DNA of 64,000 bases from Candidatus Contendibacter sp. (GTDB lineage Bacteria > Pseudomonadota > Gammaproteobacteria > Competibacterales > Competibacteraceae), in NCBI GenBank assembly GCA_029624765.1, contig JARSSO010000016.1:1-64000 (forward strand). Reading direction: 5' to 3'. The notes under the pieces are model-generated. The model saw only the letters and a list, made by a program, of their open reading frames with translations, was not told where the DNA came from and made no database searches. The number at the start of each line of letters is the position of its first letter. Positions within the stretch are counted from its first letter, which is position 1. A program made the position numbers and the translations under genes. Positions 20,275 to 29,214 of the stretch are shown in pieces.

Positions 20275-22761
20275 TTACGGTGTTTCCACCGGAACGCAAG
20301 GAAGAGTGCTCGACTGTGGACCGCAAATCGAGATCTGGAGCGCCTGGCTGCTCACGTCAGGCCCGACCGTGGAGAAGAAGAAGTCCACGCTGCCATCCGT
20401 GGGCAAGTCATTGACATTCAAAATCGCTCTTGCATAACCACCCCCGACACTGGCCAGCGTTTCTGGCGCGATCGACGCCGTGGGCGCATGCAGGTTGGCG
20501 AGCGCGCGCGTCTCGGCGGCGGCAATTTTAGCCTCGTCCAAAGCGGTCGCCAGTTCTTTCTGCTTGGTGCACTTTTCCGGATCCCGCTCTTCCGGTTCTC
20601 CCTCCGGATCCTTCAGCACCAGATCGCAAACACCCGGATTGGCGCCAACGAATGCATCATAGGCCGCTTGCGCCTGCGCTAGCGCCTCTTCCGCCGCGAC
20701 CGCCGCCGCTTCGGCCGGGTCATTGATCACGATATCCACCGCAATCGGCACTCCAGGAACTGGGGTACGGGACAGTTGCACACATTCTCCTTCCAACTGT
20801 GCCTTGCACACGCCACCGTCCAGTACTTGCAAGGTCACCGGCAGGCTGACCGCCGTGCCCGGATTTACAGTCTGGGTTACCTGCACCCGTGCCGGCCAAT
20901 TTGGAATATTAATAGGAAGCAAATCGGGATTGATCGCAAAGAAGAATTCCCCAAGCGCCGCAACCAAACTGGCCGGCTGCGTGATGGTCAGAATGCCGTT
21001 CGGCATCCCCAAATACCAGTGGGTCATGACCGCCCCCGCCTTGCCACCATCCGACTCCGCCGCCACCATGAACCGTCGGCCAACCTGGTTGGCCGGGTAG
21101 CTCATTATCGTACTGGCTGCACCGAATTGGTCGGTCAGCACGACAGTTTCGGTCGTGTCGAAATTCATGATCGTGCCCTTGTGGGGCGGACATCCGACCG
21201 TGTACCAGACGTTGGCGCCGACGTTCTGGCTGACCTGGTTGAACGGCGTATTGACGGTCAGCGTGTTGTTACCCGGCCGGCCGATGATGATCCGGCTACC
21301 GACATGGTATTCCAGTCGGCCTTCCGACGGCAGCGCGTTGATGGTGCTGGGATTGGGGTTGATGACCTCCGGGTCCTGCAACATCAGCAAGCACAGCGGA
21401 TTGGCAACCGCCAACGATACGCCATTCGGCACCACAAACGGACTCAGGGTATCCGAAGCGGTTCGCTTGGTCTTGCGGTTGGGCGCGAAGAATTCAGAGC
21501 CGCCTTCCTGAGGATCGCCGGTGGTGCCGGTGATGGCGAACTGACCATGGCCCTGATCGGGATAGCGGTTTTGCAGCATGTCCAGCGGTGAATCGATCAG
21601 TCGGAACGTAATAGGTGTTCCTGCGGGCGGCGGATTGCCATACGGATCGCTGGCAATGACCGAAATGGTACGGTTATAGAGACCATTCCAAACAGTATCG
21701 CAAAGTGCGGTACCGCCACAGGTGGCGCCAGGAATGGCGATCAGATTATTTGCACCCACAAACACCGCATCCGCGAAGGGTCCAGTGAAGGTCAACGACT
21801 TGATCTCGCCGGTCCCGATCGACACCATGGCGTAATTGGTGATGCCCCTCTGGATACCGTTGTCGACGTTGTTATCGGCGCGGTCGGCCGTGGCCGAGAT
21901 GAGGACCGTGCCGGGCAACGTACCGCTGTGCAAGGTCAGGGAAGCCACACCGCCGACCGTGCCCGTCAAGACGCGGATCCCCTCCTGCGGATTGCCCTGG
22001 ACATCGACGGTGCTCAACCACTCACCTCCATTCGGCCGGTTCTGCAACATTTCGACCCGCAGGTTGTTGTTCCCGGCGCCCGCGCCAACCGCAAAACCGC
22101 CATCGTCCAGCACAAGGACATCGAATGACTTAACCGTGTTCTGGGTTACCGGGGTCGTGCCCAAGGGATTGTCGCGGATATAAACCGGCGACGGATCCAT
22201 CACGAACTTGACCGACGAAGGCGCGCTGCCCACGGCGCTCACATTGATGGTCAGATCGTCGCTGATGGTTCTTCCAGTACTCGGGTCTTGGGCCGTGGCT
22301 CTCAACACCACGGTCCCCGGCGTACCGCTGGAGAGAAAGTGGGCCGACACATCCCCCGGCGTATCCTCGAACACCACCGTGCGATACGCATTGGGAACGC
22401 ATGTCTCTACCCCCGCGGAATCCGTCGTACAAGTTTCGTGCTCCGGGTCGCCATCCAAATAGTACAGCGCGCCACTGGACAGTCCCTGGACCACGGCAAT
22501 GGAGACGCTAGGCGATGCAGAGATTCCGCCATTTCGCCTGACCGTGACGTAAACCGTAGCGGTATAGGCATTGCTCGTACTTGGCCCCACACCAAAAATA
22601 TTGACCGGCAGTGTCGTCTTGTCCGCCGTGATCTCGACCGAGACCGTCGACTGCGGTCCGTTGAATCCACCCCCTTGGCTCACGCCGCTCCAGCCGACCA
22701 GTACGGTGGCCAGCAACAGCAACTCAAGCCACCCTCGCAAACCGTCTACCCGTGATCGCAT
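20275..22761 (-). CDS. Secreted protein with Ig-like (Big/invasin-type) domains, pil-linked
   Basis: I do not recognise a named family for the whole protein (828 residues). A signal peptide is clear: MRSRVDGLRGW followed by a Leu-rich core ending near residue 30. The body is beta-rich with repeated Ig-like patterns (VSVEITADKTTLPV, GTVVLRATAQD, GTVLISATADRADN, AGTPITFRLID), typical of Big_1 domains of invasin-like proteins. An Ala/Glu-rich helical segment (about 685-760) interrupts the beta-rich part near the C-terminus. No membrane anchor or sorting signal is seen. GGGGGG before the ATG at 22761 favours this start over one five codons upstream. It begins 40 bases after pilQ and ends at a strong terminator, so it is the last gene of the pilus unit. 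A pilus-associated surface or adhesion role is inference. Confidence 0.6.
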   Translation of the reverse strand: MRSRVDGLRGWLELLLLATVLVGWSGVSQGGGFNGPQSTVSVEITADKTTLPVNIFGVGPSTSNAYTATVYVTVRRNGGISASPSVSIAVVQGLSSGALYYLDGDPEHETCTTDSAGVETCVPNAYRTVVFEDTPGDVSAHFLSSGTPGTVVLRATAQDPSTGRTISDDLTINVSAVGSAPSSVKFVMDPSPVYIRDNPLGTTPVTQNTVKSFDVLVLDDGGFAVGAGAGNNNLRVEMLQNRPNGGEWLSTVDVQGNPQEGIRVLTGTVGGVASLTLHSGTLPGTVLISATADRADNNVDNGIQRGITNYAMVSIGTGEIKSLTFTGPFADAVFVGANNLIAIPGATCGGTALCDTVWNGLYNRTISVIASDPYGNPPPAGTPITFRLIDSPLDMLQNRYPDQGHGQFAITGTTGDPQEGGSEFFAPNRKTKRTASDTLSPFVVPNGVSLAVANPLCLLMLQDPEVINPNPSTINALPSEGRLEYHVGSRIIIGRPGNNTLTVNTPFNQVSQNVGANVWYTVGCPPHKGTIMNFDTTETVVLTDQFGAASTIMSYPANQVGRRFMVAAESDGGKAGAVMTHWYLGMPNGILTITQPASLVAALGEFFFAINPDLLPINIPNWPARVQVTQTVNPGTAVSLPVTLQVLDGGVCKAQLEGECVQLSRTPVPGVPIAVDIVINDPAEAAAVAAEEALAQAQAAYDAFVGANPGVCDLVLKDPEGEPEERDPEKCTKQKELATALDEAKIAAAETRALANLHAPTASIAPETLASVGGGYARAILNVNDLPTDGSVDFFFSTVGPDVSSQALQISICGPQSSTLPCVPVETP

Positions 22762-22801
22762 GATTCTACCCCCCATGACAGGAATATGTTTTCTCGAACG
22801 C

Positions 22802-25123
22802 TCAGCGCTCGGTCACCGCGCCGTTCTTCAGGATTTGCGGCGTCACGAAGATCAACAGTTCGCGCTTGGCGGTCGCTTTGCCGTTTCTTTGGAACAGGTA
22901 ACCCAGCAACGGAATATCGCCCAGCAACGGCACCTTGTCTTGAGAGTTGGTCTTGGTGTGTTCGAATACGCCACCCAATACCACCGTTTCGCCGTTGTTG
23001 ACCAGCACCTGGGTCGTCACTTCACGCTTCTCGATGGACAGCGCGAATCCTCCCGTCGCCTGCGGGACAGGGGGACCTGGTTCGTCCTTCGACACCATCA
23101 GGTCCATCCGCACCCGGTCGTCCGGCGTGATCTGCGGCGTGACCTCCAGCTTCAGGAGGGCATCCCTGAAGAGTGTGGTGACGCCTTCATCACTCACCAC
23201 CGAATACGGAATTTGCCGGCCCTGGATGATGGTCGCCTTCTTCAAATCGGCGGTAACCACCCGCGGATTGGAGAGAACCTCGCCTTTGCCTTCGGTTTGC
23301 AGAGCCGACAGTTCCAAATCGACCAGATAGTTGGAACCCAGGATGGCCAGGGCGATACTGGGGCCGGCCACGGGCAAATTCACCCCCAGCCGGTCGTTGA
23401 GCGCCGGGATGATTGCCGGATAGGGCTGGCCAGTGTTGATCAAATTACCCACCACGCCGACGTCGTCGCCTGGTACGCCGGTGATGTTGCTGCCCGATTC
23501 GTCGGGTTTTTTACCGGTCAGCATGGTGTTTGTGCCATTCAGGCCGCCGCTCACGGTGCTCACTGTATTGCCATTGGTCCCGACGCCCGACACCCCAAAC
23601 CGCACGCCGATGTCGCGGGCGAAGTCGTCGCTGGCGATCACGATACGGGAATCGACCATGACCTGCTTGGCCGGGACGTCCAGCTTTGTCACCATATCGC
23701 GCACTTCCACCACCTTGTCGGGCACGTCCTTGATAATCAGGCTATTGGTCCGCTCGTCCGCCACCACATCGCCGCGCGGCGACAATACGCTCTGCTCGGA
23801 GGAACCCTTATCCGCAGTGTTCCTCCGCTTCAGCAACTCCGCCAGATCCTTCGCCTTGGCGTAATTGACCTGGATGATCTCGGTACGCAGCGGAATCAGT
23901 TCCTGCACCGTCTTGCGCGATTCCAGATCCAGCTTCTCGCGCGCCGCCACTTCCTCGGTCGGCGCGATGAAGATCACGTTACCGTTCTGCCGCATGGCCA
24001 AACCCTTGGTGCGCAGGATGATATCCAGCGCCTGATCCCAGGGTACGTTCTGCAGGCGCAGGGTCAGGTTACCCTTCACGCTGTCGCTGACCACGATGTT
24101 CAAGCCGGTGAAATCCGCCAGGATTTGCAGAATCGCCCGGACCTCGATGTCCTGAAAATTCAGCGACAACAAATCGCCCGTGTATTTTTTCTTGGACGGA
24201 TCGAACTGCGCTTCCTTGTCCTCTTCCTCCTTGGATTTTTGCGGCGGACGCACCTCGATCACGTACAAGTCGTTGGCCTGATAGGCCATGTACTCAAACG
24301 GTGGATTGGGTCGGATGCTCAGGCGGGCGCTGCCGCCCCGGTTCAACGCTTCCAATGTCGTCACGGGCGTGGCAAAGTCGGTCACGTCCAGACGCCGCTC
24401 TTGCCCGCGCGCCAGGGTCGCTTTCTGAAAATCGGCGACGATTTGATTGCCTTCCTGCCGCACATCCACCGGGATGTTAGGATTGGACAGCTTGATCGTG
24501 ACTACCCCCTGCCCAGCCGGCCCTCGCTTAAAGCCCACGTCGCTGACCATGCGGGGCGTCGTCACCGGTCCCTCGGCGTCGGTCTGCCGCACACTCGCGG
24601 CCGCCGCCTTTACCGCCGCCGCCGGCGTCGGCGCCGGGGTTCGCGTCGGCGTCGCACCGGCGTTCTCCAAGGTCAGAACCACCAGGTTGCCCTGGACTTG
24701 CACATTGTAGGGCACCAGCCGGGCCAGATTCAGCGAGGCGCGGGTCCGGTCGGCCCCCTCCAGCACGCTGATCTTGTCGGCCACCCCGACATTGATCGAT
24801 TGTTGCCGCGCGCTCAGACCATTCGTGGTATCCAGGAAATCCAGCACGATTCGCGCCGGCTCGTTGATGGTGAAACTGCTCGGCGGCGCCTTGGGTGGCG
24901 CCGACAATCGAAACCGTAGCTGCAGGCGATTGCCGGCCAGCGGACTGATATCCACCCCTTGCAGCACTACCGGCCCGGCATCGGTGGCCGCCATCGCCAC
25001 CGCCCCCCACATCCCAACCAGTACGATTCCCCACATCAGACCCAGCACCACCAACCACGGCGGTAACCACTCTCTAGCCGACCGACGGTCATGTTGGCCT
25101 TCGCTCGCGGACCTGTTCGTCAT
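22802..25123 (-). CDS. pilQ: Type IV pilus secretin PilQ
   Basis: Outer-membrane secretin through which the type IV pilus passes. The 773 residues begin with a long N-terminal hydrophobic signal (to about residue 46, AMAA). Two AMIN-type beta regions follow (about 50-150 and 185-280), joined by an Ala/Pro-rich linker. Next come a secretin N0/STN domain (LSLNFQDIEVRAILQILADFTGLNIVV, shown in part: FQDIEVRAILQ), an N1 domain and the C-terminal secretin pore (VVLGGVFEH, VPLLGDIPLLGYLF). It lies 16 bases after pilP. Confidence 0.97.
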   Translation of the reverse strand: MTNRSASEGQHDRRSAREWLPPWLVVLGLMWGIVLVGMWGAVAMAATDAGPVVLQGVDISPLAGNRLQLRFRLSAPPKAPPSSFTINEPARIVLDFLDTTNGLSARQQSINVGVADKISVLEGADRTRASLNLARLVPYNVQVQGNLVVLTLENAGATPTRTPAPTPAAAVKAAAASVRQTDAEGPVTTPRMVSDVGFKRGPAGQGVVTIKLSNPNIPVDVRQEGNQIVADFQKATLARGQERRLDVTDFATPVTTLEALNRGGSARLSIRPNPPFEYMAYQANDLYVIEVRPPQKSKEEEDKEAQFDPSKKKYTGDLLSLNFQDIEVRAILQILADFTGLNIVVSDSVKGNLTLRLQNVPWDQALDIILRTKGLAMRQNGNVIFIAPTEEVAAREKLDLESRKTVQELIPLRTEIIQVNYAKAKDLAELLKRRNTADKGSSEQSVLSPRGDVVADERTNSLIIKDVPDKVVEVRDMVTKLDVPAKQVMVDSRIVIASDDFARDIGVRFGVSGVGTNGNTVSTVSGGLNGTNTMLTGKKPDESGSNITGVPGDDVGVVGNLINTGQPYPAIIPALNDRLGVNLPVAGPSIALAILGSNYLVDLELSALQTEGKGEVLSNPRVVTADLKKATIIQGRQIPYSVVSDEGVTTLFRDALLKLEVTPQITPDDRVRMDLMVSKDEPGPPVPQATGGFALSIEKREVTTQVLVNNGETVVLGGVFEHTKTNSQDKVPLLGDIPLLGYLFQRNGKATAKRELLIFVTPQILKNGAVTER

Positions 25124-25139
25124 GACACTTCCCCCTCAC

Positions 25140-25715
25140 TCATTGGGTAAGCGACAGGAACGCCTCACGCTCCTGCCAGCGCCCGGGCCCATCCGGAACG
25201 ATTTCCTTCAGCTCGACTCGCTGCTCCGTGATGCCGACAATCTTGCCGTGGTTGGTGCCCAGATAATTGTTTTTCTGCACCCGATGCACGACCTTATCGG
25301 GAGCCAGAACCAGCGCCCACAACTCGCCCCCGCCGCCCATGCGGAAGGTGCCCATCATCTTGAGCGAACCGAGAGAGTACTTCTCCAGCTCTTCCCGCAC
25401 CCGGTTCGGATCGGGTTGGGGACCCTTGTAATTGGGACTTTGCGCCACAACCTCCCCCGTCACCCCCAGTTCTTCCTCCTGAGCGAACGGTGCCAGCACG
25501 AACGGATCCTTGATGCCCTGGGCCGTATAGGTAAACGGCTCATACGGCTTGATCGTCGGCGGCGGATCAAGCTTTTTGAGCGGCGTGGTCTTCTGGGTAG
25601 TCTTCACAAACTCCTGGACTCCGCTCTTATCTGGCTGGGCGCACCCCACCAGCGTCGCCAGCGCCATGCTCAGCCACGCCGCACCCGCCGATCTCACAGC
25701 GATACGCGCGTTCAT
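25140..25715 (-). CDS. pilP: Type IV pilus lipoprotein PilP
   Basis: Inner-membrane lipoprotein that links the PilMNO platform to the PilQ secretin. A lipobox LVGC places the lipidated cysteine at residue 25. The C-terminal beta domain (about 85-190) carries the family patterns GTFRMGGGGELWALVLAPDK (in part) and HRVQKNNYLGTNHGKI (in part). Length 191 residues. Its start overlaps the pilO stop by four bases (ATGA). Confidence 0.95.
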   Translation of the reverse strand: MNARIAVRSAGAAWLSMALATLVGCAQPDKSGVQEFVKTTQKTTPLKKLDPPPTIKPYEPFTYTAQGIKDPFVLAPFAQEEELGVTGEVVAQSPNYKGPQPDPNRVREELEKYSLGSLKMMGTFRMGGGGELWALVLAPDKVVHRVQKNNYLGTNHGKIVGITEQRVELKEIVPDGPGRWQEREAFLSLTQ

Positions 25716-26416
25716 TCGGCCCCCGTTTTCTTCTGCGGCGGCTGCCGCTGCTGCTGCTTTGGACCACCCGCTGGCGCCGCTGGCGCGCTCGGCGCCTCGT
25801 CCATGTAACGGTAGGTCTGCAGTGTCGCCTGAATGGTCAGCGGCTCGCTGGTTAGCTTGACATCCGCCTTTTTCTTCGCCAAATCCTTGGTGGCGGCACT
25901 GGCCAGCGTCGCGCTTTCCAGAGTCACGATCCGTGACAGCGCCGCCACGCCGCTCACAAAAGCGCCAAACTGGTGGTAGTTACCCTTGGCCTTGATGGTG
26001 ATCGGCTTGGCGGCGTAAAAATCCTTCGGTTTATCGGCCTCGGGTTTGAACAACTCAAATTCCAAGCCGTTCTTCTTACCAGTATTGGACACGTCCTCCA
26101 GCAAGTCCGGCATCTCGGTACTGGTTGGCAACTGGCGCAACAACACATCCAAATCCGCTTCCATCTGCTTGATCTGTTGTCGGAACGCCTCCAGGTTGGC
26201 GGTCACTCGCCATTTTTCGACGAATTCGTTGCGCAGCGTTTGCTCTTCCCGAGTTGCTTTTTCCAACTCCTGAAGCTGATCGTTGGTCAAGAAGTAATAC
26301 CCGGCGCCCAGCACCGCGGCAAGCACCAGCACCGCCAGCACCGCCTTGCCCGCCAGTGGCCAGTCGCCCGCCTCGCGCAAATCGAAGTTGCTGAGATTGA
26401 TTTCGGATAGATTCAT
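25712..26416 (-). CDS. pilO: Type IV pilus inner-membrane protein PilO
   Basis: Forms the PilN-PilO inner-membrane dimer of the alignment complex. One membrane segment (about 22-44, GKAVLAVLVLAAVLGAGYYF) is followed by a coiled coil (about 45-100) and a ferredoxin-like periplasmic domain. The C-terminus is a Gln/Pro/Ala-rich tail (QQQRQPPQKK), longer and more charged than usual. 234 residues. It overlaps pilN and pilP by four bases each. Confidence 0.94.
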   Translation of the reverse strand: MNLSEINLSNFDLREAGDWPLAGKAVLAVLVLAAVLGAGYYFLTNDQLQELEKATREEQTLRNEFVEKWRVTANLEAFRQQIKQMEADLDVLLRQLPTSTEMPDLLEDVSNTGKKNGLEFELFKPEADKPKDFYAAKPITIKAKGNYHQFGAFVSGVAALSRIVTLESATLASAATKDLAKKKADVKLTSEPLTIQATLQTYRYMDEAPSAPAAPAGGPKQQQRQPPQKKTGAE

Positions 26417-27006
26417 GTTTTCTTACCCCCCGCGCTGGCCTGATCGCCTTCCACCCCTCCCCCCAGCTTGAGCGGCACGATCAGTTCGAACACCCGGGCC
26501 TGGACGTTGTTCACGCTGCGGGTTTCGATCACCTGCAACACCGGTTCGCCGAACAGATGGGTGGGGCTGCTCTTAAGTTCGCGCATGAACTCGGAAATGA
26601 CGTTGTCGGAACGGGCGATGCCGTTGAGCGTCACCTGGTTGGGGGCAGTCTTGAAACCAGTCACATAGATATCCTGGGGTACCAACCGCGCCAGCTCGTC
26701 CAGCATCTTCACCATGCCGGGCCGAACCGTCTGTAATTTCTGGACGACGTTCAGGCGGTCCACCAGCCGGGTTTTGACTTTTTGCAGCTCCTTCATCTCC
26801 TCGGCCGCTTTTTTGAGCTGGGCGATCTCGTCGCGCAGATAATTGTTGCGCTCCTGCTGGTATTGGATGCGAAGGGCGATCTCGGTGTACACCAGAAACA
26901 CGATGCCGGCCCCTAGCAGCGCTGTCGCCACCAGTATTCCGATCAGTTGACGTTGCCGCTGGACGCGGCGCGCTTCGCGCCAGGGCAGCAAATTGATGCG
27001 CGTCAT
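26413..27006 (-). CDS. pilN: Type IV pilus assembly protein PilN
   Basis: Inner-membrane partner of PilO that also binds PilM through its cytoplasmic N-terminus. The first residues MTRINLLPWREARR are the conserved PilM-binding motif. One membrane segment (about 22-43), a coiled coil (about 44-90) and a small periplasmic domain follow. 197 residues, normal for the family. It begins one base after the pilM stop. Confidence 0.95.
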   Translation of the reverse strand: MTRINLLPWREARRVQRQRQLIGILVATALLGAGIVFLVYTEIALRIQYQQERNNYLRDEIAQLKKAAEEMKELQKVKTRLVDRLNVVQKLQTVRPGMVKMLDELARLVPQDIYVTGFKTAPNQVTLNGIARSDNVISEFMRELKSSPTHLFGEPVLQVIETRSVNNVQARVFELIVPLKLGGGVEGDQASAGGKKT

Positions 27007-27007
27007 G

Positions 27008-28108
27008 TCAGTCGAAGCTCCTTAGGGCCAGTCCACAGGCAATCAGCAACGATGGCGCGTCGCGCAGCAGGGCGTTGCTGTTGACCCGCGCGGCGCTCCC
27101 CATGTTTTTGAAGGGATTGGCCACCACCGTGGTCATGCCCAGCACATCCGCCACGACCCGGTCCAAACCCACGACCGTGGCGCCCCCACCCCCTAAGACG
27201 ACGGTATCTACATTATAGCGGCCAGAAACATACTGGTCAGAGGAAAAAAAGAACTGCAAACCATGGCCGATCTGTTCAGCCAGCAGTTGCTTGAACGGCT
27301 CTAGAATTGTGGTTGGGTAATCCTCGCTCACCATGCCGGAACGCTTGGCCTGTTCAGCCTGGTCACGGGGCAGGCCGTAGGCCTCGGCGATCCGAACAGT
27401 CAGTTGATCACATCCGAAGCGCTGCTCGCGGGTGAAGATCACGCGATCCTGCTGAAGGATATAAAGGGTGGTAAGGGTGGCGCCAATGTCCACGAGCGCC
27501 GTCAGGCTGTCCCGCGCCTTGGTCAGGCTCAGTCCGCCCTCGCCGCCCGTTTTGGGCAGACTTTCCATCAACACTCGAAAGGCATTTTCGAGGGCGTAGG
27601 CTTCCACGTCCACGATCACCGGCGTCAGGCCCGCATCCTTGAGGGTTACCTCCCGGGTGTCGACGTTCTCCTTGCGCGTGGCCACCAGCATGACATCCTG
27701 GATGTCGGTGCTGGCCGGAGACAAGCCTTTCGCCTCGAAATCCAGATAGACCTCCTCGATGGGATAGGGAATGTACTGGGTTGCTTCAATCGCGATATTG
27801 GTTTCGATATCGCTTTCCTTGAAGTCCGCCGGCATTGGCACGGTGCGGGTAATCACGCTGGAGGTTGGCACGGCGACGGCCGCGCGGCGTGTTCGGGCGC
27901 CAGCCTTGCGACAGGCTCGCTTGATCGCTTCCGCCACCCCATCGGTGTCGGCGGGGTTGCGATCCTCCACCATGCCTTCGCCCAAGGGCTCGATGGCGAA
28001 ACTTTCGACCCGAAACCGTGGTCCGGAACGGCTCAGTTCGACCAGCTTGACCGCCGAGGGACCGATGTCGATGCCCAAAAAGGGTTCTTTACGCGTGAAC
28101 AGAGCCAA
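27008..28108 (-). CDS. pilM: Type IV pilus assembly ATPase-fold protein PilM
   Basis: Cytoplasmic actin/FtsA-like protein that binds the PilN tail and helps dock the pilus motor. The ATP-binding fold shows FLGIDIGPSAVKLVELSR near the N-terminus, LVDIGATLTTLYIL in the middle and VVLGGGGATVVGLD. I chose a TTG start at 28108 because GAGGAAG lies six bases before it and the protein then begins in the family manner (LALFTRKEPFLGIDIG); this gives 366 residues. The frame extends 25 codons further to an ATG without a ribosome site. It is the first gene of the pil unit. Confidence 0.93.
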   Translation of the reverse strand: MALFTRKEPFLGIDIGPSAVKLVELSRSGPRFRVESFAIEPLGEGMVEDRNPADTDGVAEAIKRACRKAGARTRRAAVAVPTSSVITRTVPMPADFKESDIETNIAIEATQYIPYPIEEVYLDFEAKGLSPASTDIQDVMLVATRKENVDTREVTLKDAGLTPVIVDVEAYALENAFRVLMESLPKTGGEGGLSLTKARDSLTALVDIGATLTTLYILQQDRVIFTREQRFGCDQLTVRIAEAYGLPRDQAEQAKRSGMVSEDYPTTILEPFKQLLAEQIGHGLQFFFSSDQYVSGRYNVDTVVLGGGGATVVGLDRVVADVLGMTTVVANPFKNMGSAARVNSNALLRDAPSLLIACGLALRSFD

Positions 28109-28173
28109 GTTACGCTTCCTCGCTTGAGTGGAACGAGTGATCGCTCGAACGCTCGCTCCATGAAATATCAGAG

Positions 28174-28182
28174 AATATAGCA
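28174..28182 (-). promoter_or_regulatory. Candidate extended -10 promoter of the pil unit
   Basis: On the minus strand TGCTATATT, an extended -10 form, lies about 65 bases before the TTG start of pilM. No good -35 box is seen, which fits an extended -10 promoter. An imperfect 14-bp palindrome with a central GATC (28134-28147) lies between it and the start. Confidence 0.35.
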
Positions 28183-28281
28183 AATGATCGTATCCACGGT
28201 GTCGTCGGGCAGCGGCCTGGCTTATCCGCGGATGGTGGTTGTCCTCGTCCTGAACCGCTCGCCCGCGCCCGGAGTTCGCCC

Positions 28282-28890
28282 ATGTCCCGCCGCCTTCGCG
28301 ACGACCGTCGTCTCAAGACCCTGATTGCCCAGGAATGCGCCCGGCTCATCGTCGAGGAAGGCGTTCAGAACTTCGGCGCCGCCCGGCGCAAGGCCGCCTC
28401 GCGGCTGGCCATCAACGATCGGACCATCCTGCCGGACAACGTCGCCATCGAGCAAGCCCTGCTCGACCGCCAGCGGCTGTTCCATGCCGACCGTCAAGCG
28501 GTCCATCTGCGGGGCTTGCGAGAAACCGCGCTGAAGGCCATGCGGTTTCTGGCGCGCTTTCGCCCACGCCTGATCGGTTCGGTGCTGAGTGGCGCCGCTG
28601 GCCCCCACGCCAGCATACAACTGCACCTGTTCGCCGATTCGCCCGAGGAAATCACGCTGTTCCTGCTGGAATGCCATATTCCCTTCGAAACGGATGAGCA
28701 TCGGCTGAACATGGCTAGCGGTGCCCGGGTCTGCCTGCCGGTCTTTCGCTTCACCGCCGGCGAGGCTTGCATCGATCTTACGGTCTTTGGGCCGCTGGCC
28801 GAGCGGGAAGCTCCGCTCAGCCCGGTCAATGGCCGCCCCATGCGGCGAGCGGGCTTGGCCGAGGTCGAGGCCCTGCTGGCCGAATCTTGA
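28282..28890 (+). CDS. Conserved protein of unknown function, possible nucleotidyltransferase fold
   Basis: A 202-residue soluble protein. The N-terminal half is helical and basic (MSRRLRDDRRLKTLIAQECA..., FGAARRKAASRLA). The middle has LIGSVLSGAAGPHASIQLHLFAD, here split as LIGSVLSGAAG and IQLHLFAD, which resembles a degenerate nucleotidyltransferase signature (hGS followed by an acidic strand). I recall similar short proteins in Proteobacteria labelled as a Mur ligase; nothing in this sequence supports Mur ligase activity. It is divergent from pilM, where mrcA is often found in Gammaproteobacteria. Function unknown. Confidence 0.7.
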   Translation: MSRRLRDDRRLKTLIAQECARLIVEEGVQNFGAARRKAASRLAINDRTILPDNVAIEQALLDRQRLFHADRQAVHLRGLRETALKAMRFLARFRPRLIGSVLSGAAGPHASIQLHLFADSPEEITLFLLECHIPFETDEHRLNMASGARVCLPVFRFTAGEACIDLTVFGPLAEREAPLSPVNGRPMRRAGLAEVEALLAES

Positions 28891-28941
28891 TCTTGAACGT
28901 CCCTGATCCCGCCTGGTCATGCTTCGAAACGTCGGTTTCGT

Positions 28942-29214
28942 TCACGCCTTGGCTGGATTGTCGGGATGGGTGTCCACAAAATGCTTGAGCGCCAGCTTCA
29001 GTTTCAGCACCTTATCGGTGTGACCACGCCGACGCTCCTCCTCGATATCTTCCAGAATGATACGCTTGATCATGGGGACGCCTTCCGGGTTGTGCACCAG
29101 ATAGCTGCCCAGTTCTAGCGCCGCCATCTCCGGCAGATGTTCGTGTTCGGCGATAGCCTCGATCTCTTCTTCGGTCAGGTCGCTCAACTCCACGCAATCT
29201 AGGTAGGTCAACAT
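28942..29214 (-). CDS. Small acidic helical protein of unknown function
   Basis: A 90-residue protein, rich in Glu, Leu and Lys and probably all-helical. Recognisable blocks are LSDLTEEEIEAIAEHEHLPE and HNPEGVPMIKRIILEDIEEE. I do not recognise a named family, although the sequence has the look of a conserved cytoplasmic protein and not chance coding. The start at 29214 is preceded by AGAGGGA at good spacing; the frame is open 14 codons upstream. No cysteine pair or nucleotide motif is visible. It is convergent with the preceding unknown gene and separated from it by 51 bases. Confidence 0.65.
   Translation of the reverse strand: MLTYLDCVELSDLTEEEIEAIAEHEHLPEMAALELGSYLVHNPEGVPMIKRIILEDIEEERRRGHTDKVLKLKLALKHFVDTHPDNPAKA

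Noticed and set aside
22571-24919. 782-codon plus-strand frame opposite pilQ
   Set aside because: Antisense shadow; pilQ has complete AMIN, STN and secretin domains.
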